From: CAYFWF01 sp964346815
GTDB lineage: Bacteria > Acidobacteriota > Aminicenantia > Aminicenantales > Aminicenantaceae
DNA: 15,173 bases
Direction: 5' to 3'
NCBI GenBank assembly: GCA_964346815.1
Contig: CAYFWF010000045.1
Span: forward strand, 1-15,173
Shown here: positions 15,000 through 15,173 of the stretch, piece by piece
How the letters are laid out: every line of letters starts with the position of its first letter
Numbering within the stretch: position 1 is the first letter of the stretch
Position numbers and translations under genes: made by a program
Notes under the pieces: generated by a model
Seen by the model: the letters and a program-made list of their open reading frames with translations, nothing else
Told to the model about the DNA's origin: nothing
Databases searched by the model: none

Positions 15000-15073
15000 A
15001 TTTGCCGAAAAATGAAGCATAATAAGGAGTTTAAAAACATAACTTAACAAGAATGCAATAGGAGGTAAGGAAA

Positions 15074-15173
15074 ATGGCGAAGGCAAAATTTGAGAGGACG
15101 AAGCCGCATTTAAACATAGGGACGATAGGGCACGTGGATCATGGGAAGACGACGTTGACGTCGGCGGTGACGA
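15074..15173 (+). CDS. tuf: Elongation factor Tu, 5' end (partial, second copy)
   Basis: The first 33 codons of an EF-Tu gene run off the end of the window: MAKAKFERTKPHLNIGTIGH followed by VDHGKTTLTSAVT. The P-loop GHVDHGKT (residues 19-26) is intact. GGAGG (15061-15065) sits 8 nt before the ATG. It is the usual last gene of the str unit after fusA. Codon use is striking: 21 of about 24 codons that could end in G do so, and every Thr is ACG and every Gly GGG. The first 33 codons of the adjacent fusA contain only about five G-ending codons other than ATG and the TTG start. The first half of the tuf tail at 1-60 shows the same style. Confidence 0.97.
   Translation, partial: MAKAKFERTKPHLNIGTIGHVDHGKTTLTSAVT

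Noticed and set aside
15012..15047. Eleven-codon ORF (ATG 15012) in the fusA-tuf gap.
   Set aside because: No ribosome-binding site precedes it and the peptide has no recognisable feature.

Overview
The window is one unbroken block of information-processing genes, all on the + strand. It runs from the 3' end of one EF-Tu gene to the 5' end of another: tuf(tail) - rpmG - tRNA-Trp - secE - nusG - rplK - rplA - rplJ - rplL - rpoB - rpoC - rpsL - rpsG - fusA - tuf(head). This is the bacterial 'rif' region (secE to rpoC) joined directly to the 'str' region (rpsL to tuf). No mobile elements, CRISPR arrays, rRNA or accessory genes are visible. No stretch over about 130 bases lacks a gene.

Organism: a Gram-negative-type bacterium of moderate GC, about mid-40s percent by eye. 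The RNA polymerase has proteobacteria-like lineage inserts: a beta' insert inside the trigger loop (SI3-like) and a coiled-coil beta insert (SI2-like). The beta subunit also has an eight-cysteine insert near its N-terminus, which I recall from Acidobacteriota RpoB sequences; I could not check this here. Two tuf genes flanking such a block are also known in Desulfuromonadales such as Geobacter. My best guess is Acidobacteriota or a relative (possibly Aminicenantia-like), with modest confidence.

Layout: 1-123 is the tuf tail. 164-313 is rpmG (zinc-type L33). 353-429 is tRNA-Trp(CCA). 430-531 is a leader with two overlapping possible hairpins. 532-1288 is secE-nusG. 1300-3407 is rplK-rplA-rplJ-rplL. 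3427-11855 is rpoB-rpoC. 11856-11985 holds a near-consensus sigma-70 promoter with a palindrome between its -35 and -10 boxes. 11986-14999 is rpsL-rpsG-fusA, and 15074 to the end is the second tuf. Spacing is tight throughout, with rplK/rplA and rpoB/rpoC overlapping. The gaps where E. coli keeps its L10/L12 and S7 autoregulatory leaders are only 11-19 nt here.

Together the genes supply 50S and 30S ribosomal proteins, two translocation-cycle GTPases, a Trp tRNA, the core of RNA polymerase, the elongation factor NusG and the translocon subunit SecE. The clearest oddities are the beta-subunit cysteine insert that resembles the beta' zinc domain, an abrupt codon-style change inside the first tuf fragment, the palindrome in the rpsL promoter, and a canonical A7 slippery heptamer at the rplJ stop that opens into rplL. 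No wholly new system is evident.
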